Source: Wolinella sp052170135 (GTDB lineage: Bacteria; Campylobacterota; Campylobacteria; Campylobacterales; Helicobacteraceae). Taken from it: a DNA stretch of 46,776 nucleotides. Position 1 is the stretch's first letter, and every line of letters starts with the position of its first letter. Of this stretch, positions 1 through 7,438 are shown piece by piece. The position numbers and the translations under genes are program-made. A model generated the notes under the pieces. The model was not told where the DNA came from and did not search any database. It was given only the letters and a program-made list of their open reading frames with translations. The DNA is taken from the NCBI GenBank assembly GCA_052170135.1, contig JBQNBC010000012.1, positions 1-46,776 on the forward strand, in the 5' to 3' direction.

Positions 1-432
1 TCACGCCTGTTATATGAGGACTTTAAAATTTACAGACTTGAATGTTTTGCATTCCAAACAGAGGAGAATCCACCCAAAGAAGGGAGAATTTCTCCCCTCT
101 TTGGAGGGCAAAATAGTATAATGGTGAGTAAATGTGTCAAACAGCCATTTATAGGCTATCTGACGCATTAAGTTATTTTAGTTTGTGGTAAAATTTACGC
201 GCCCCAAATGGGGAAAGGACAAATCTTACGATTCATCCTTTTTGCTTAGTTAAGCACGTATAAACTTAAGCTTAAACTTGAACTTAAGTTTAAAGCACTT
301 TATGCTAAACTTCACGAGTTTTACCATCGTGGTTACCTCCTTTCGGGGACATTTACGAGTAGTCCCCATCAGAAGCGTAGCTAACCCACTAAGGGCTTTA
401 CGCCCCTTGTGGGAACTACTGTTTAAATACCT
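1..432. other. Non-coding stretch rich in short inverted repeats
   Basis: No convincing coding frame is seen in this stretch. It contains several short inverted repeats: 74-87 with 91-104 (14-base arms, one mismatch), 202-206 with 209-213 (CCCCA/TGGGG), 261-270 with 283-292 (TAAACTTAAG/CTTAAGTTTA), 345-350 with 362-367 (GGGGAC/GTCCCC) and 385-396 with 402-413 (CCCACTAAGGGC-like, one bulge). Such density suggests a folded RNA or a recombination or replication-related sequence, but none of the hairpins ends in a clear T-run and I recognise no RNA family. It lies downstream of the broken Fic gene and its small partner ORF, so it may belong to the same decayed accessory segment. Nothing here looks like a tRNA. 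Confidence 0.5.
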
Positions 433-633
433 TTAGAAAGGTATTTCATCCTCGATTGTCTCATAGACGACTTCGAACTCTTTGATCTCTTCACTGGCAT
501 TTAAGTTATTTTCATCACTACTTGGAGCAACTTCAATGGCAAATTGACCAAACACTTCTAATTTCACGCTATCAACTTCAAATTTTAAAATCAGATCATC
601 TTTGTTTTTAGGTAGCGAGTTCTCATTTTTCAT
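433..633 (-). CDS. Small acidic protein with SSB-like C-terminal tail (EDEIPF)
   Basis: This 66-residue ORF starts at an ATG that overlaps the last codons of the broken Fic gene by 11 bases, which indicates translational coupling; a longer 75-residue reading from an upstream alternative start is less likely. The product is not recognised. The N-terminal half is mixed charged and hydrophobic; the C-terminal half is strongly acidic and ends in EDEIPF. The known C-terminal tip of bacterial single-stranded DNA-binding protein is an acidic stretch ending in IPF, which docks onto RecO, PriA, exonuclease I and other repair proteins. No OB fold is visible here, so it is not SSB itself. Whether the tail is a functional mimic is inference. 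It could equally be an antitoxin-like partner of the Fic protein. A short hairpin (425-433 with 438-446) overlaps its stop codon. Confidence 0.55.
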   Translation of the reverse strand: MKNENSLPKNKDDLILKFEVDSVKLEVFGQFAIEVAPSSDENNLNASEEIKEFEVVYETIEDEIPF

Positions 634-1180
634 GCTCACAGATCTGCTTTGCAATATCAAACATGAATTTAGCTGTTTCTTTCACATTTGCCTGCACAAA
701 GGTGATGGTTTTATCAAAACTCTCAAATGGGCCTACGCTTTCTAAAGTATCATAATATTCGGCTCTATCCTCTTTTTGATAATTGCCATAGGATAACTAG
801 CTTTCAACAATTCGGTATTTAGTAAAATCCTTGCTGTTATACCAGTGCCATCAATGAAAGGATGCATTTTTACAAATTTTGCATGCAGCAATGCACTCCT
901 AACTACAGGATTTAATTTCTCATCTATAGCTTCATTGTGCCGCAGTATCAAATTTTCCATATCTTTTTGAATCAAAATGGTGGCTGTTTTAGGTGCTACA
1001 CCGGTTATAGTTACTGGCACACGCCTATAAATTCCAGCACTATCTGAATTTTCTGTTCCCTTTGCAGCGATTCTATTTTTAATTAAAGCCTTAGTTTAAG
1101 ATATTGTTAAAGAGTTGCCTTTTATCACATTGCTTTCTTGAATGTATCTAGGCATCAAATTTTCTCTATGGAAGTCACTT
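623..1180 (-). pseudogene. Degraded Fic-domain protein gene
   Basis: Fic proteins usually transfer AMP from ATP to target proteins through the motif HPFx(D/E)GNGRxxR. Here the reading gives HPFIDGTG followed by I-T-A-R, so the Asn and the first Arg of the motif are lost. Upstream a segment reads SNVIKGNSLT, matching the class II inhibitory region (S/T)xxIEGN with Glu changed to Lys. It is followed by an in-frame TAA at 1096-1098 where the family usually has Glu, and then jumps after IAAKG to a segment reading AGIYRRVPV, suggesting that a stretch normally lying between them has been deleted. A further frameshift lies in the T5 run at 773-777 (A5 on the coding strand): in the other frame the family-like sequence KKEDRAEYYDTLES continues to a TGA at 623-625. 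The multiple independent lesions point to a true pseudogene rather than one sequencing error. The exact 5' end is uncertain. Confidence 0.78.
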
Positions 1181-1365
1181 CGCATACTCCTAGCACTTGT
1201 TCTGGCTAGCTTATGTTTTCGGAGTTAGCGAGAAGCTAGTAGAATGAGCAAGAAAGACTCAAGGTATTTTGTGAATCTCTCAAGCCAATAGGCAATCACC
1301 GCCCTTAGATATATATCTATGCAGAGTTGGTTATATTGAGCGATGAAGATAAAAATAACTGTGCA

Positions 1366-2439
1366 CTATTTTCTTACGGCCTTAAACGATGCAATGAGCT
1401 TTTCAAAGCCATACTTGCTTGAGTGTTCGACGGATTTGAAAGTATCCACGCCACCAGCTTGATTCTCTGAGCTGAATATATCCACAGCTTTTTGCAATCC
1501 ATCATGTACGTTTTTGTGTTCTCTTGCTACGTCGCTTACTATTTGTGGGTCTAGCACCTGCTTTGCTATGGCAAACCACTTTCCAAAGCGACATTCATCA
1601 TCTTTTGATATTATGATTTTCTTATTCGCCAAAGCCGCATTGTAGGCACTTAGCTTCATTAAGATGTGATCTATTTTGCCGTTGCTTACTGAGATCTCGT
1701 TTGTTACATTTTCGCACTTATTTGTGATGCTATTTGCATTGTCTAGCATATTTGTGATCTCATTTGAAAACGCACCTAGCACATCAAGTGATGTGTGCGA
1801 TTCCTGGCGGAATGCCTCGCTTGCATCAGACATTGAGCTTGTGTTTTGTTTTAGCATACTGATGTTTGTCTCTATTTCGAGTGTCGCTTTTTGTGTGCGC
1901 TCTGCTAGTTTTCGTACTTCATCGGCGACAACAGCAAACCCACGCCCATGCTCACCTGCTCGTGCTGCCTCAATGGCTGCATTTAGTGCAAGGAGATTTG
2001 TTTGATCTGAGATATCTTTAATTAGATTTATTATGTCGCCAATTGTTGAAACACTTGAACTTAGATTTCCTACATCGTGTGCAAAGTTTTGTGTTAATTC
2101 CTCTATTTTTTGCATAGAGTTTTGTATGTCTTGTATCTGCTGATTTATTGTCCGTCCGCTGGTTCTGGAGATATCATTTAGTGCGTTGATTTTGTTTAGT
2201 GTTTCTAGGCTCTCTTCGATTGTGTTTTGGAGGAAGTTTATACCATCTTCATAGCTATCCAAAAGCACTGCCAAAAGCTCATCGCGCACTCCTCGTGCCT
2301 CACATGCGACTAGTTTGTCGCCGGTTTCGTTGTGGGCTATTTTAGATTCTTCTAGCTCTTTCTCTTTTTGTTCTAGTTTTAGTGCTAGTTCTCTATTAAG
2401 CCTCTCTAGCTCGGCAATCCTCTTGCTTGATCCGAACAT
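1366..2439 (-). CDS. Cytosolic methyl-accepting chemotaxis protein with CZB zinc domain (TlpD-like)
   Basis: The 357-residue protein has no membrane segment. Residues about 1-45 form a charged coiled coil. The chemoreceptor signalling hairpin lies near residues 145-185 and carries the invariant tip (DQTNLLALNAAIEAAR, then GRGFAVVADEVRKLAE) that binds CheA and CheW. The C-terminal CZB domain keeps a plausible complete zinc set: His258 (DHILMK), Cys283 (ECRFGKW), His308 and His312 (EHKNVH). This architecture is that of H. pylori TlpD, a soluble energy, redox and hypochlorite sensor. The CZB cysteine in such proteins is the reactive site, so a redox or oxidant signal is likely here, by analogy. 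It is transcribed divergently from ilvE across 125 bases and is not in an operon. Confidence 0.93.
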   Translation of the reverse strand: MFGSSKRIAELERLNRELALKLEQKEKELEESKIAHNETGDKLVACEARGVRDELLAVLLDSYEDGINFLQNTIEESLETLNKINALNDISRTSGRTINQQIQDIQNSMQKIEELTQNFAHDVGNLSSSVSTIGDIINLIKDISDQTNLLALNAAIEAARAGEHGRGFAVVADEVRKLAERTQKATLEIETNISMLKQNTSSMSDASEAFRQESHTSLDVLGAFSNEITNMLDNANSITNKCENVTNEISVSNGKIDHILMKLSAYNAALANKKIIISKDDECRFGKWFAIAKQVLDPQIVSDVAREHKNVHDGLQKAVDIFSSENQAGGVDTFKSVEHSSKYGFEKLIASFKAVRK

Positions 2440-2530
2440 GTTTTATCCTTTTGTCGTTAATTATCGAAATTTTAGCCAATTCACTAGATTATTGAGATGT
2501 ATTTATTAGATTCTGCGCGTTCTTTTTGGA

Positions 2531-2536
2531 TAAAAT
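2531..2536 (+). promoter_or_regulatory. Probable sigma70 -10 element (TAAAAT) for ilvE
   Basis: TAAAAT sits about 29 bases before the ilvE ATG, after a T-rich stretch, as is usual for Campylobacterota promoters, which rely on the -10 box and AT-rich upstream DNA rather than a -35 box. It would give a leader of roughly 20 bases carrying the GGAG ribosome binding site. Confidence 0.45.
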
Positions 2537-2564
2537 CCACCATCTTAAGATTTTGGAGCACTAT

Positions 2565-3482
2565 ATGAAAGAGTCACAATATATCTGGATGGATGGGAAG
2601 CTAATCCCATGGGGTGAAGCAAAAATTCACGTCCTTTCACATACATTGCATTACGGAAATAGCGTATTTGAGGGTACGCGAGCTTACAAGACAGACAAAG
2701 GTTTAGCGATTTTTCGTCTACAAGACCATACAAAGCGGTTATTAAATTCAGCAAAAATTGTAGCAATCGATTCTCCGTACACGCAAGCAGAGCTTGAAAA
2801 AGCACAAATTGAGCTACTTAAAAATAATACGTTTGACGGAAATGTCTATATTCGTCCGATTATATTTCTCGGCTATGGCGTAATGGGCGTCTATCATAGA
2901 AAAGCCCCAGTGAATGTCGCTATCGCCGCGTGGGAGTGGGGCGCATATCTAGGCGATGATGGACTAGTACAGGGGATCCGCGTCAAAACCTCATCTTTTG
3001 TTCGAAACTCCATAAAATCAAGCTTTGGCAAGGCAAAGGCTAGTGCAAACTACCTAAACTCGCAGATGGCTAAAGATGAGGCTATTTCATGCGGATTTGA
3101 GGAAGCACTACTTGTAGATGATAATGGCTTTATCGCTGAAGGTAGTGGCGAGTGCTTTTTCATCGTTCGAGATGGTGTTATCATCACGCCTCCGCATGAC
3201 AACTCATTAGAATCGATAACCCAAGCGACTGTTATCGAGCTAGCTAGAAGTATGGGCTACACTGTACTAGAGCGTAGGATTACTCGCGATGAGGTATATA
3301 TTGCTGATGAGGCATTTTTTACAGGAACAGCGGCTGAAGTTACTCCAGTGCGCGAGTTAGATTTCCGCACTATTGGTGCAGGCAAGCGAGGGGAAATCAC
3401 ACAAAAGTTGCAAAGTGCCTACTTTGATGTCGTATATGGTAGGAATCCAGACTTTAACAAATATCTAACCTATATTAACTAA
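2565..3482 (+). CDS. ilvE: Branched-chain amino acid aminotransferase
   Basis: IlvE transfers the amino group between glutamate and the 2-keto acids of leucine, isoleucine and valine, using pyridoxal phosphate. The 305-residue protein has family landmarks in order: HTLHYGNSVFEGTRAY near residues 27-41, RPIIFLGYGVMG near 97-108, the cofactor lysine K158 in GKAKASANYLNS, and the EALLVDDNGFIAEGSGE block. The ATG at 2565 is preferred over an in-frame TTG 39 bases upstream because GGAG lies at the right distance and because homologues begin close to this position. The length is typical (about 305). It is followed after 8 bases by the SPFH gene, so the two are probably co-transcribed; the pairing of these two genes also occurs in Campylobacter jejuni (Cj0269c and Cj0268c, from memory). 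Confidence 0.95.
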   Translation: MKESQYIWMDGKLIPWGEAKIHVLSHTLHYGNSVFEGTRAYKTDKGLAIFRLQDHTKRLLNSAKIVAIDSPYTQAELEKAQIELLKNNTFDGNVYIRPIIFLGYGVMGVYHRKAPVNVAIAAWEWGAYLGDDGLVQGIRVKTSSFVRNSIKSSFGKAKASANYLNSQMAKDEAISCGFEEALLVDDNGFIAEGSGECFFIVRDGVIITPPHDNSLESITQATVIELARSMGYTVLERRITRDEVYIADEAFFTGTAAEVTPVRELDFRTIGAGKRGEITQKLQSAYFDVVYGRNPDFNKYLTYIN

Positions 3483-3490
3483 GGAAAAAC

Positions 3491-4612
3491 ATGCCAATTG
3501 ATTTGAACGAGCATCTAAGAAACAAGAATCGTGGCTTTGGTCAAGGTGATAAGCGCGAGGATTCTCCAAATGAGGAGCAACCACGACAAAACCGCGGCAA
3601 TGATGGCGGTGGTGGGTTTCAGCCACCTGAGATTTTTAAAAACATGGGTAAAAAGGCGGGTATTTTTTATGCGCTCATTATCGCTGCGATACTCATTGCG
3701 TTTACAAAGCCTTTTACGATCATAAACTCAGGCGAGGTTGGGATTAAGGTTACCGCTGGTAAGTTTGATAACATTCCTCTCCAGCCGGGCTTGCACTTCT
3801 TTGTCCCGGTTTTGCAAAAAATTATCATAGTGGATACAAAAGTGCGGATTATTAACTTTTCTAGCACAGAGGATATGGGAATCCGCGGGCGTAATGAAGG
3901 AATCCTATCCAATGAGGCGATTTCTGTACTTGATTCTCGTGGCTTGCCGGTCTCTATTGAAATCACCGTCCAATACAAGTTAAATCCACTAGGTGCGCCA
4001 CAGACGATAGCTACATGGGGTCTCACTTGGGAGCAAAAGATTATAAATCCAGTCGTGCGCGATGTGGTACGAAATGTTGTGGGGCGATTCCCTGCTGAGG
4101 AGCTACCAACTAGACGAAATGAGATTGCCGACCTAATCGATCAGCTAATCCGTGAAAATGTCGAAAAACTGGACAATATGCCAGTGCAGCTAAGCTCAAT
4201 CCAGCTGCGTGAAATAGTCCTGCCACCTAAAATCAAAGAGCAGATAGAGCGTGTCCAGGTGGCGCGCCAAGAGGCAGAGCGTGTGAGATATGAGGTGGAG
4301 CGTGCTCGTCAAGAGGCAGAGAAGCAGGTCGCTCTCGCCAAGGGTGAGGCTGATGCGAAGAGAATCAATGCACAAGGTATAGCCGATGCGACAGTCATCG
4401 AGGCCGAAGCACAATCCAAAGGGAATAAGCTTGTTGCTGAAAGCTTGAGTCCTAGGCTGCTTGAGTTACGTCAAATCGAGGTGCAGGGTAGGTTCAACGA
4501 TGCACTAAGAGAGAATCAAGACGCAAAGATATTCCTAACGCCTGGTGGCTCTACGCCAAATTTATGGCTAGACACCAAAGAGCGCCAAAAAGCTGCGGCA
4601 AAGGCTGAGTAG
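3491..4612 (+). CDS. SPFH/Band 7 (prohibitin-like) membrane protein
   Basis: The 373-residue protein has a glycine- and asparagine-rich cytoplasmic N terminus (about 50 residues), one membrane helix near residues 55-75, then an SPFH domain starting at INSGEVGIKVTAGKFD. A long charged coiled coil follows (residues about 245-310, rich in RQEAE and ARQEAEKQ repeats). SPFH proteins oligomerise into rings at the membrane and organise or regulate other membrane proteins, for example FtsH. This one lacks an HflC partner next door, so calling it HflK would be unsafe. It overlaps no neighbour, and its stop is directly followed by the hisIE start (TAG-ATG), which implies coupling within the ilvE-SPFH-hisIE unit. 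Confidence 0.9.
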   Translation: MPIDLNEHLRNKNRGFGQGDKREDSPNEEQPRQNRGNDGGGGFQPPEIFKNMGKKAGIFYALIIAAILIAFTKPFTIINSGEVGIKVTAGKFDNIPLQPGLHFFVPVLQKIIIVDTKVRIINFSSTEDMGIRGRNEGILSNEAISVLDSRGLPVSIEITVQYKLNPLGAPQTIATWGLTWEQKIINPVVRDVVRNVVGRFPAEELPTRRNEIADLIDQLIRENVEKLDNMPVQLSSIQLREIVLPPKIKEQIERVQVARQEAERVRYEVERARQEAEKQVALAKGEADAKRINAQGIADATVIEAEAQSKGNKLVAESLSPRLLELRQIEVQGRFNDALRENQDAKIFLTPGGSTPNLWLDTKERQKAAAKAE

Positions 4613-5314
4613 ATGAGCGTGGGGCTTGATTCTATTAATTGGGCAAAACACGAGCTGCTACCAGCCATCGCTCAGGATATTGAGAGTGGCGAAGTCCTTA
4701 TGCTAGCCTACATGAATCAAGAGGCACTTTCTCTTACGCGTCAAACTAGAATCGCCCATTACTTCTCCCGTTCAAAGGGGAGAATCTGGCAAAAGGGTGA
4801 GAGTAGCGGACATACTCAAGAGGTTCGTGAGATATTTTTAGACTGCGACAATGATACGATTCTTCTTAAAGTAAAACAGTGTGGCGTCGCATGCCATACA
4901 GGGAATCGCAGTTGTTTTTTTACTCGTGTGGAGTTTTGTGATTCTTATAGTTTGGATAAAACTAGTGAGAAGTCAAAGCATGATGTGAGCGCGATATATG
5001 GCGTAGTTGATACTCTCTACCACGAGATATTGGAGCGTAAGCACGCCTCAAGGGAAGAATCTTATACCGCAAAGCTCTTTAGTAAGGGTGAAAATACAAT
5101 TGGTAAAAAAATTGTTGAAGAGGCGGCTGAGCTGAGCTTTGCCATAAAGGACAACGACAAGCACGAGATAATATACGAGGCCGCCGACTTACTCTATCAT
5201 GCGCTCGTTGGATTGGCTTATAGTGATATTAATCCAGACATGGTACGTCAAGAGCTTGTGCGTAGACGTGGTGTCAGCGGAATAGTAGAGAAAAATTCAC
5301 GCAAAGATAGCTAG
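4613..5314 (+). CDS. hisIE: Bifunctional phosphoribosyl-AMP cyclohydrolase / phosphoribosyl-ATP pyrophosphohydrolase
   Basis: This fusion enzyme carries out steps two and three of histidine synthesis. The N-terminal HisI domain (about residues 1-110) shows LMLAYMNQEAL, YFSRSKGRIWQKGESSGH and the metal-site region FLDCDND with CGVACHTGNRSCFF. The C-terminal HisE domain (about 125-233) shows YTAKLFSKGENTIGKKIVEEAAE and the helical AADLLYHALVGL. The length is normal for the fusion. Together with hisC further along it indicates an intact histidine pathway, which H. pylori lacks. The ATG directly abuts the stop of the preceding SPFH gene. An inverted repeat lies downstream at 5379-5415. Confidence 0.95.
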   Translation: MSVGLDSINWAKHELLPAIAQDIESGEVLMLAYMNQEALSLTRQTRIAHYFSRSKGRIWQKGESSGHTQEVREIFLDCDNDTILLKVKQCGVACHTGNRSCFFTRVEFCDSYSLDKTSEKSKHDVSAIYGVVDTLYHEILERKHASREESYTAKLFSKGENTIGKKIVEEAAELSFAIKDNDKHEIIYEAADLLYHALVGLAYSDINPDMVRQELVRRRGVSGIVEKNSRKDS

Positions 5315-5378
5315 TCAAGTATCAATTGGTGTGAAGGGCTAGATTCTTTTTGCTTGAGTGGTTTTAGCTTGAGCATGA

Positions 5379-5415
5379 CTTAGTAATTCTTGTTGGCTCG
5401 ACAAGAATTGCTAAG
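5379..5415 (+). terminator. Intergenic stem-loop after hisIE (possible terminator)
   Basis: Arms 5379-5393 (CTTAGTAATTCTTGT) and 5401-5415 (ACAAGAATTGCTAAG) pair over 15 positions with one G-U, around a 7-base loop. No T-run follows, so intrinsic termination is not certain. It may instead stabilise the hisIE message 3' end or act on the next gene, whose AAGGAGGT ribosome site starts about 20 bases later. Confidence 0.45.
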
Positions 5416-5445
5416 TGCAGAGCTTTAGATTTTAAGGAGGTATGC

Positions 5446-5982
5446 ATGGATGTGATAAATGAATACATTGCACTTTTTATTCCATATATCATGCGCCTCA
5501 CGCCTGTTGAAATAGGGCTTATTGCTTTTGTTTTTATTCTTTTTATCTTGCTGTTTGCTCTTGGTGTCATGCTCCGCGAGCACTCGTTGTTAGCGTCATT
5601 TTCGATTCTTACATCTTTTATCCTGCTCGCTGTTACACCATTTTTAATAGAGCTTGCTATCACGCGTATCGTCTATCCTACGCAACTTAATATTGGTTTT
5701 AATCAGAGATTAGAATTTACACCTCAGGTATTTTTAGTCGAAGGAGAGATTGTAAATCGGAGTAAATATCGCTTAAAAGAGTGCATTATTACCATTGAGC
5801 TATCCCCTACTACCAAAAAACCACTAGATAAGCTTCGCTACCGCTTAAAGCCATTGATTGTAAAAAAAGAAACTATCAGTCAGATGCTTGAGCCACAAAA
5901 AGGCATTAGCTTTCAGTATACAATCGATGGAATTGAGCATGTTGGAGAGTTGCAATCGCATGTGAATGCAGTCTGTTTCTAG
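5446..5982 (+). CDS. Two-helix membrane protein, DUF2393-like
   Basis: The 178-residue protein begins after a very strong ribosome site (AAGGAGGT). Two membrane helices are evident, near residues 23-43 and 48-70, with a short charged connection (MLREHS). The remaining about 105 residues form a beta-rich soluble domain with FLVEGEIVNRSKYRLKECII, a pattern like the FxLxGxVxNxSxxxLxxC transport-associated folds seen in small periplasmic domains. I recall proteins of this size and layout in Helicobacter and Campylobacter as DUF2393, located near SPFH genes, but this assignment is from memory. With an N-in topology the soluble domain would be cytoplasmic; the other orientation puts it in the periplasm. 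The function is unknown. Confidence 0.75.
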   Translation: MDVINEYIALFIPYIMRLTPVEIGLIAFVFILFILLFALGVMLREHSLLASFSILTSFILLAVTPFLIELAITRIVYPTQLNIGFNQRLEFTPQVFLVEGEIVNRSKYRLKECIITIELSPTTKKPLDKLRYRLKPLIVKKETISQMLEPQKGISFQYTIDGIEHVGELQSHVNAVCF

Positions 5983-6150
5983 CTATCATATTTTTATTTT
6001 ATGAATTCTTGTAGATAAAAACCCTGCTTCTAGCCTAAAAATAGCTAATTTATCCAACTATTTTGAATATGTGATTCTTGCTAAAGTCACACTTGCTAGA
6101 ATTATATTTGCTTATAAAAAGTGTTGAGAAAAATCTCAAGGAGGCTTCTT

Positions 6151-6570
6151 ATGAAAAAGCGAATAATTTCTGCATTTCTATGGAGCACGTTAATTGCTGC
6201 TAATTGCGTGTATGCTGGATCAGCATTATCGTTAAAATCTGTTCGTATAAAGGCGATCATATCTGCACAAGGGGAAGAGGTATATAGTAGCTCTGTGCCT
6301 ATGAGCACTTCTATAGATCATAGTGGCAATATCCTAGTAGTTACCGAGACGGTTGGGTATGGCGGAGCATATGATTTTGCACAATTTAATGGAAGCGTGA
6401 TAAAGCCCGAGCACGTTGAGAATATTGTTACAAATTACACAGTTACGGGCTTTCGTCATTATTGGACAATAAAAGGTGTTACTGGAGTGGACACTGCAGG
6501 GCGATTTGAAGTCATAGTGCGTCCTATTGGAAGCGGTAGCGACAAGACTGCGTGGATTTTCATCAAATAA
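6151..6570 (+). CDS. Unrecognised secreted protein
   Basis: The start at 6151 is chosen because AAGGAGG lies 6 bases before it; the in-frame upstream codon at 6121 has no such site. The 139-residue product opens with MKK, a hydrophobic core and an Ala-X-Ala-like cleavage region (CVYAGS, about residue 22), so it should be exported by Sec. The mature part of about 117 residues is rich in Val, Thr, Gly and Ser with alternating hydrophobic residues, suggesting a small beta fold. There is no lipobox and the mature part has no cysteine. I recognise no family. It stands alone between the DUF2393-like gene and a gene remnant, and may be an accessory gene. Confidence 0.7.
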   Translation: MKKRIISAFLWSTLIAANCVYAGSALSLKSVRIKAIISAQGEEVYSSSVPMSTSIDHSGNILVVTETVGYGGAYDFAQFNGSVIKPEHVENIVTNYTVTGFRHYWTIKGVTGVDTAGRFEVIVRPIGSGSDKTAWIFIK

Positions 6571-7185
6571 GGAGGGGAGGTATTCCAGAGTTAATTACGC
6601 AAAGCCTAGGCCATGCAAAGACCTTGGCTGAGAAAAAGTATGACCCAAACAAGATAAGTCCTAACGAGCAGAGTTTCAATGAGGCGATGAAGCAGATGAA
6701 TGGCTACTCAAATGAGGTTGAGCGGCGTGCTAAAAGAGCTGGCAGAAGACCCAGAAAAGGACAAAATGGAGCGCAAACAATGGACGATTCTCGTGCTTGA
6801 TAAGCTCTCAAAACTAGAAAATATCCCATCGCGCGAAGTGGTGGTGGATATCGTTAGAAAGGCTGGTGGGGATTATTTTGAATTTTTTGGCGCGGACTAT
6901 CACTTTGCGCCGACGATGAGCCTTGAGTACAGATATGAGTTAAATGTGATGCATTTTGAAAACGGCTCAAATGAGGTTCGAAGTGCGATACCAAGAGAAT
7001 ATGCGAACTATATCAAAGATCGTGAGCACGCTAAGCGCGAGATATACGCGCCGATGAATGCTGCCTTTGAGCTCTCATCAATCAAAGTCCAAAAAGCTCT
7101 AAATAATGTCAAAATCAACAAGCCCGAGGATATGCTACAATGGAATTGCTACAAAGTGGTGCTTGGCAAGATAGGGGATTCTTAG
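6571..7185 (+). pseudogene. Truncated and frameshifted remnant of an unrecognised gene
   Basis: Two overlapping frames read as one broken protein. The first (GGIPELITQSLGHAKTLA onward) is open from directly after the preceding stop codon to about 6735 but has no proper start; the strong purine run GGAGGGGAGG is followed by no usable codon. Near the A4 run at 6732-6735 the meaningful sequence moves to the next frame (KELAEDPEKDKMERKQW) and continues to the stop at 7185, about 150 residues of credible charged protein. Read across the shift it gives about 200 residues. The family is not recognised. The charged helical character and position next to an orphan secreted gene suggest a decayed accessory or phage/plasmid-derived gene, but that is inference. 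Alternatively the downstream frame is expressed alone from the ATG at 6700 (161 residues). Confidence 0.5.
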
Positions 7186-7438
7186 CACGCTAGCAGGATA
7201 GAGGAGGCACGCCTGATGCGAGTAATTCTTTGCTCGTCTTATTTTTATATGATTTGTGCAATAGCAAAGAATCTAAAACTTGTGAAAACATTTACAGGTT
7301 AAGAGCCAAATTATAACTAGCTCCGCTCTAAAGTCTCACAGTAACTGAGCCTAGGTAAAAGTCATTAACGATTGCCAAGCTCGTCCGCCAATGATACAAC
7401 TCCGGATAACTTAAGACTAGAAAAATCCATCGATTCTT

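Noticed and set aside
1..430. tRNA or CRISPR in the left non-coding region
   Set aside because: No T-loop (GGTTCGAATCC-like) motif, no cloverleaf and no regularly spaced direct repeats.
773..777. Phase-variable switch in the Fic gene
   Set aside because: The homopolymer is only five bases, too short for the usual slipped-strand switching, and other lesions already inactivate the gene.
2440..2525. Sigma28 promoter for the CZB chemoreceptor
   Set aside because: TTCGATAA occurs in the right place, but no TAAA stands 15 bases upstream (CTAG is found instead).
3491..4612. Annotation as HflK
   Set aside because: SPFH domain is clear but no HflC partner lies next to it; generic SPFH call is safer.
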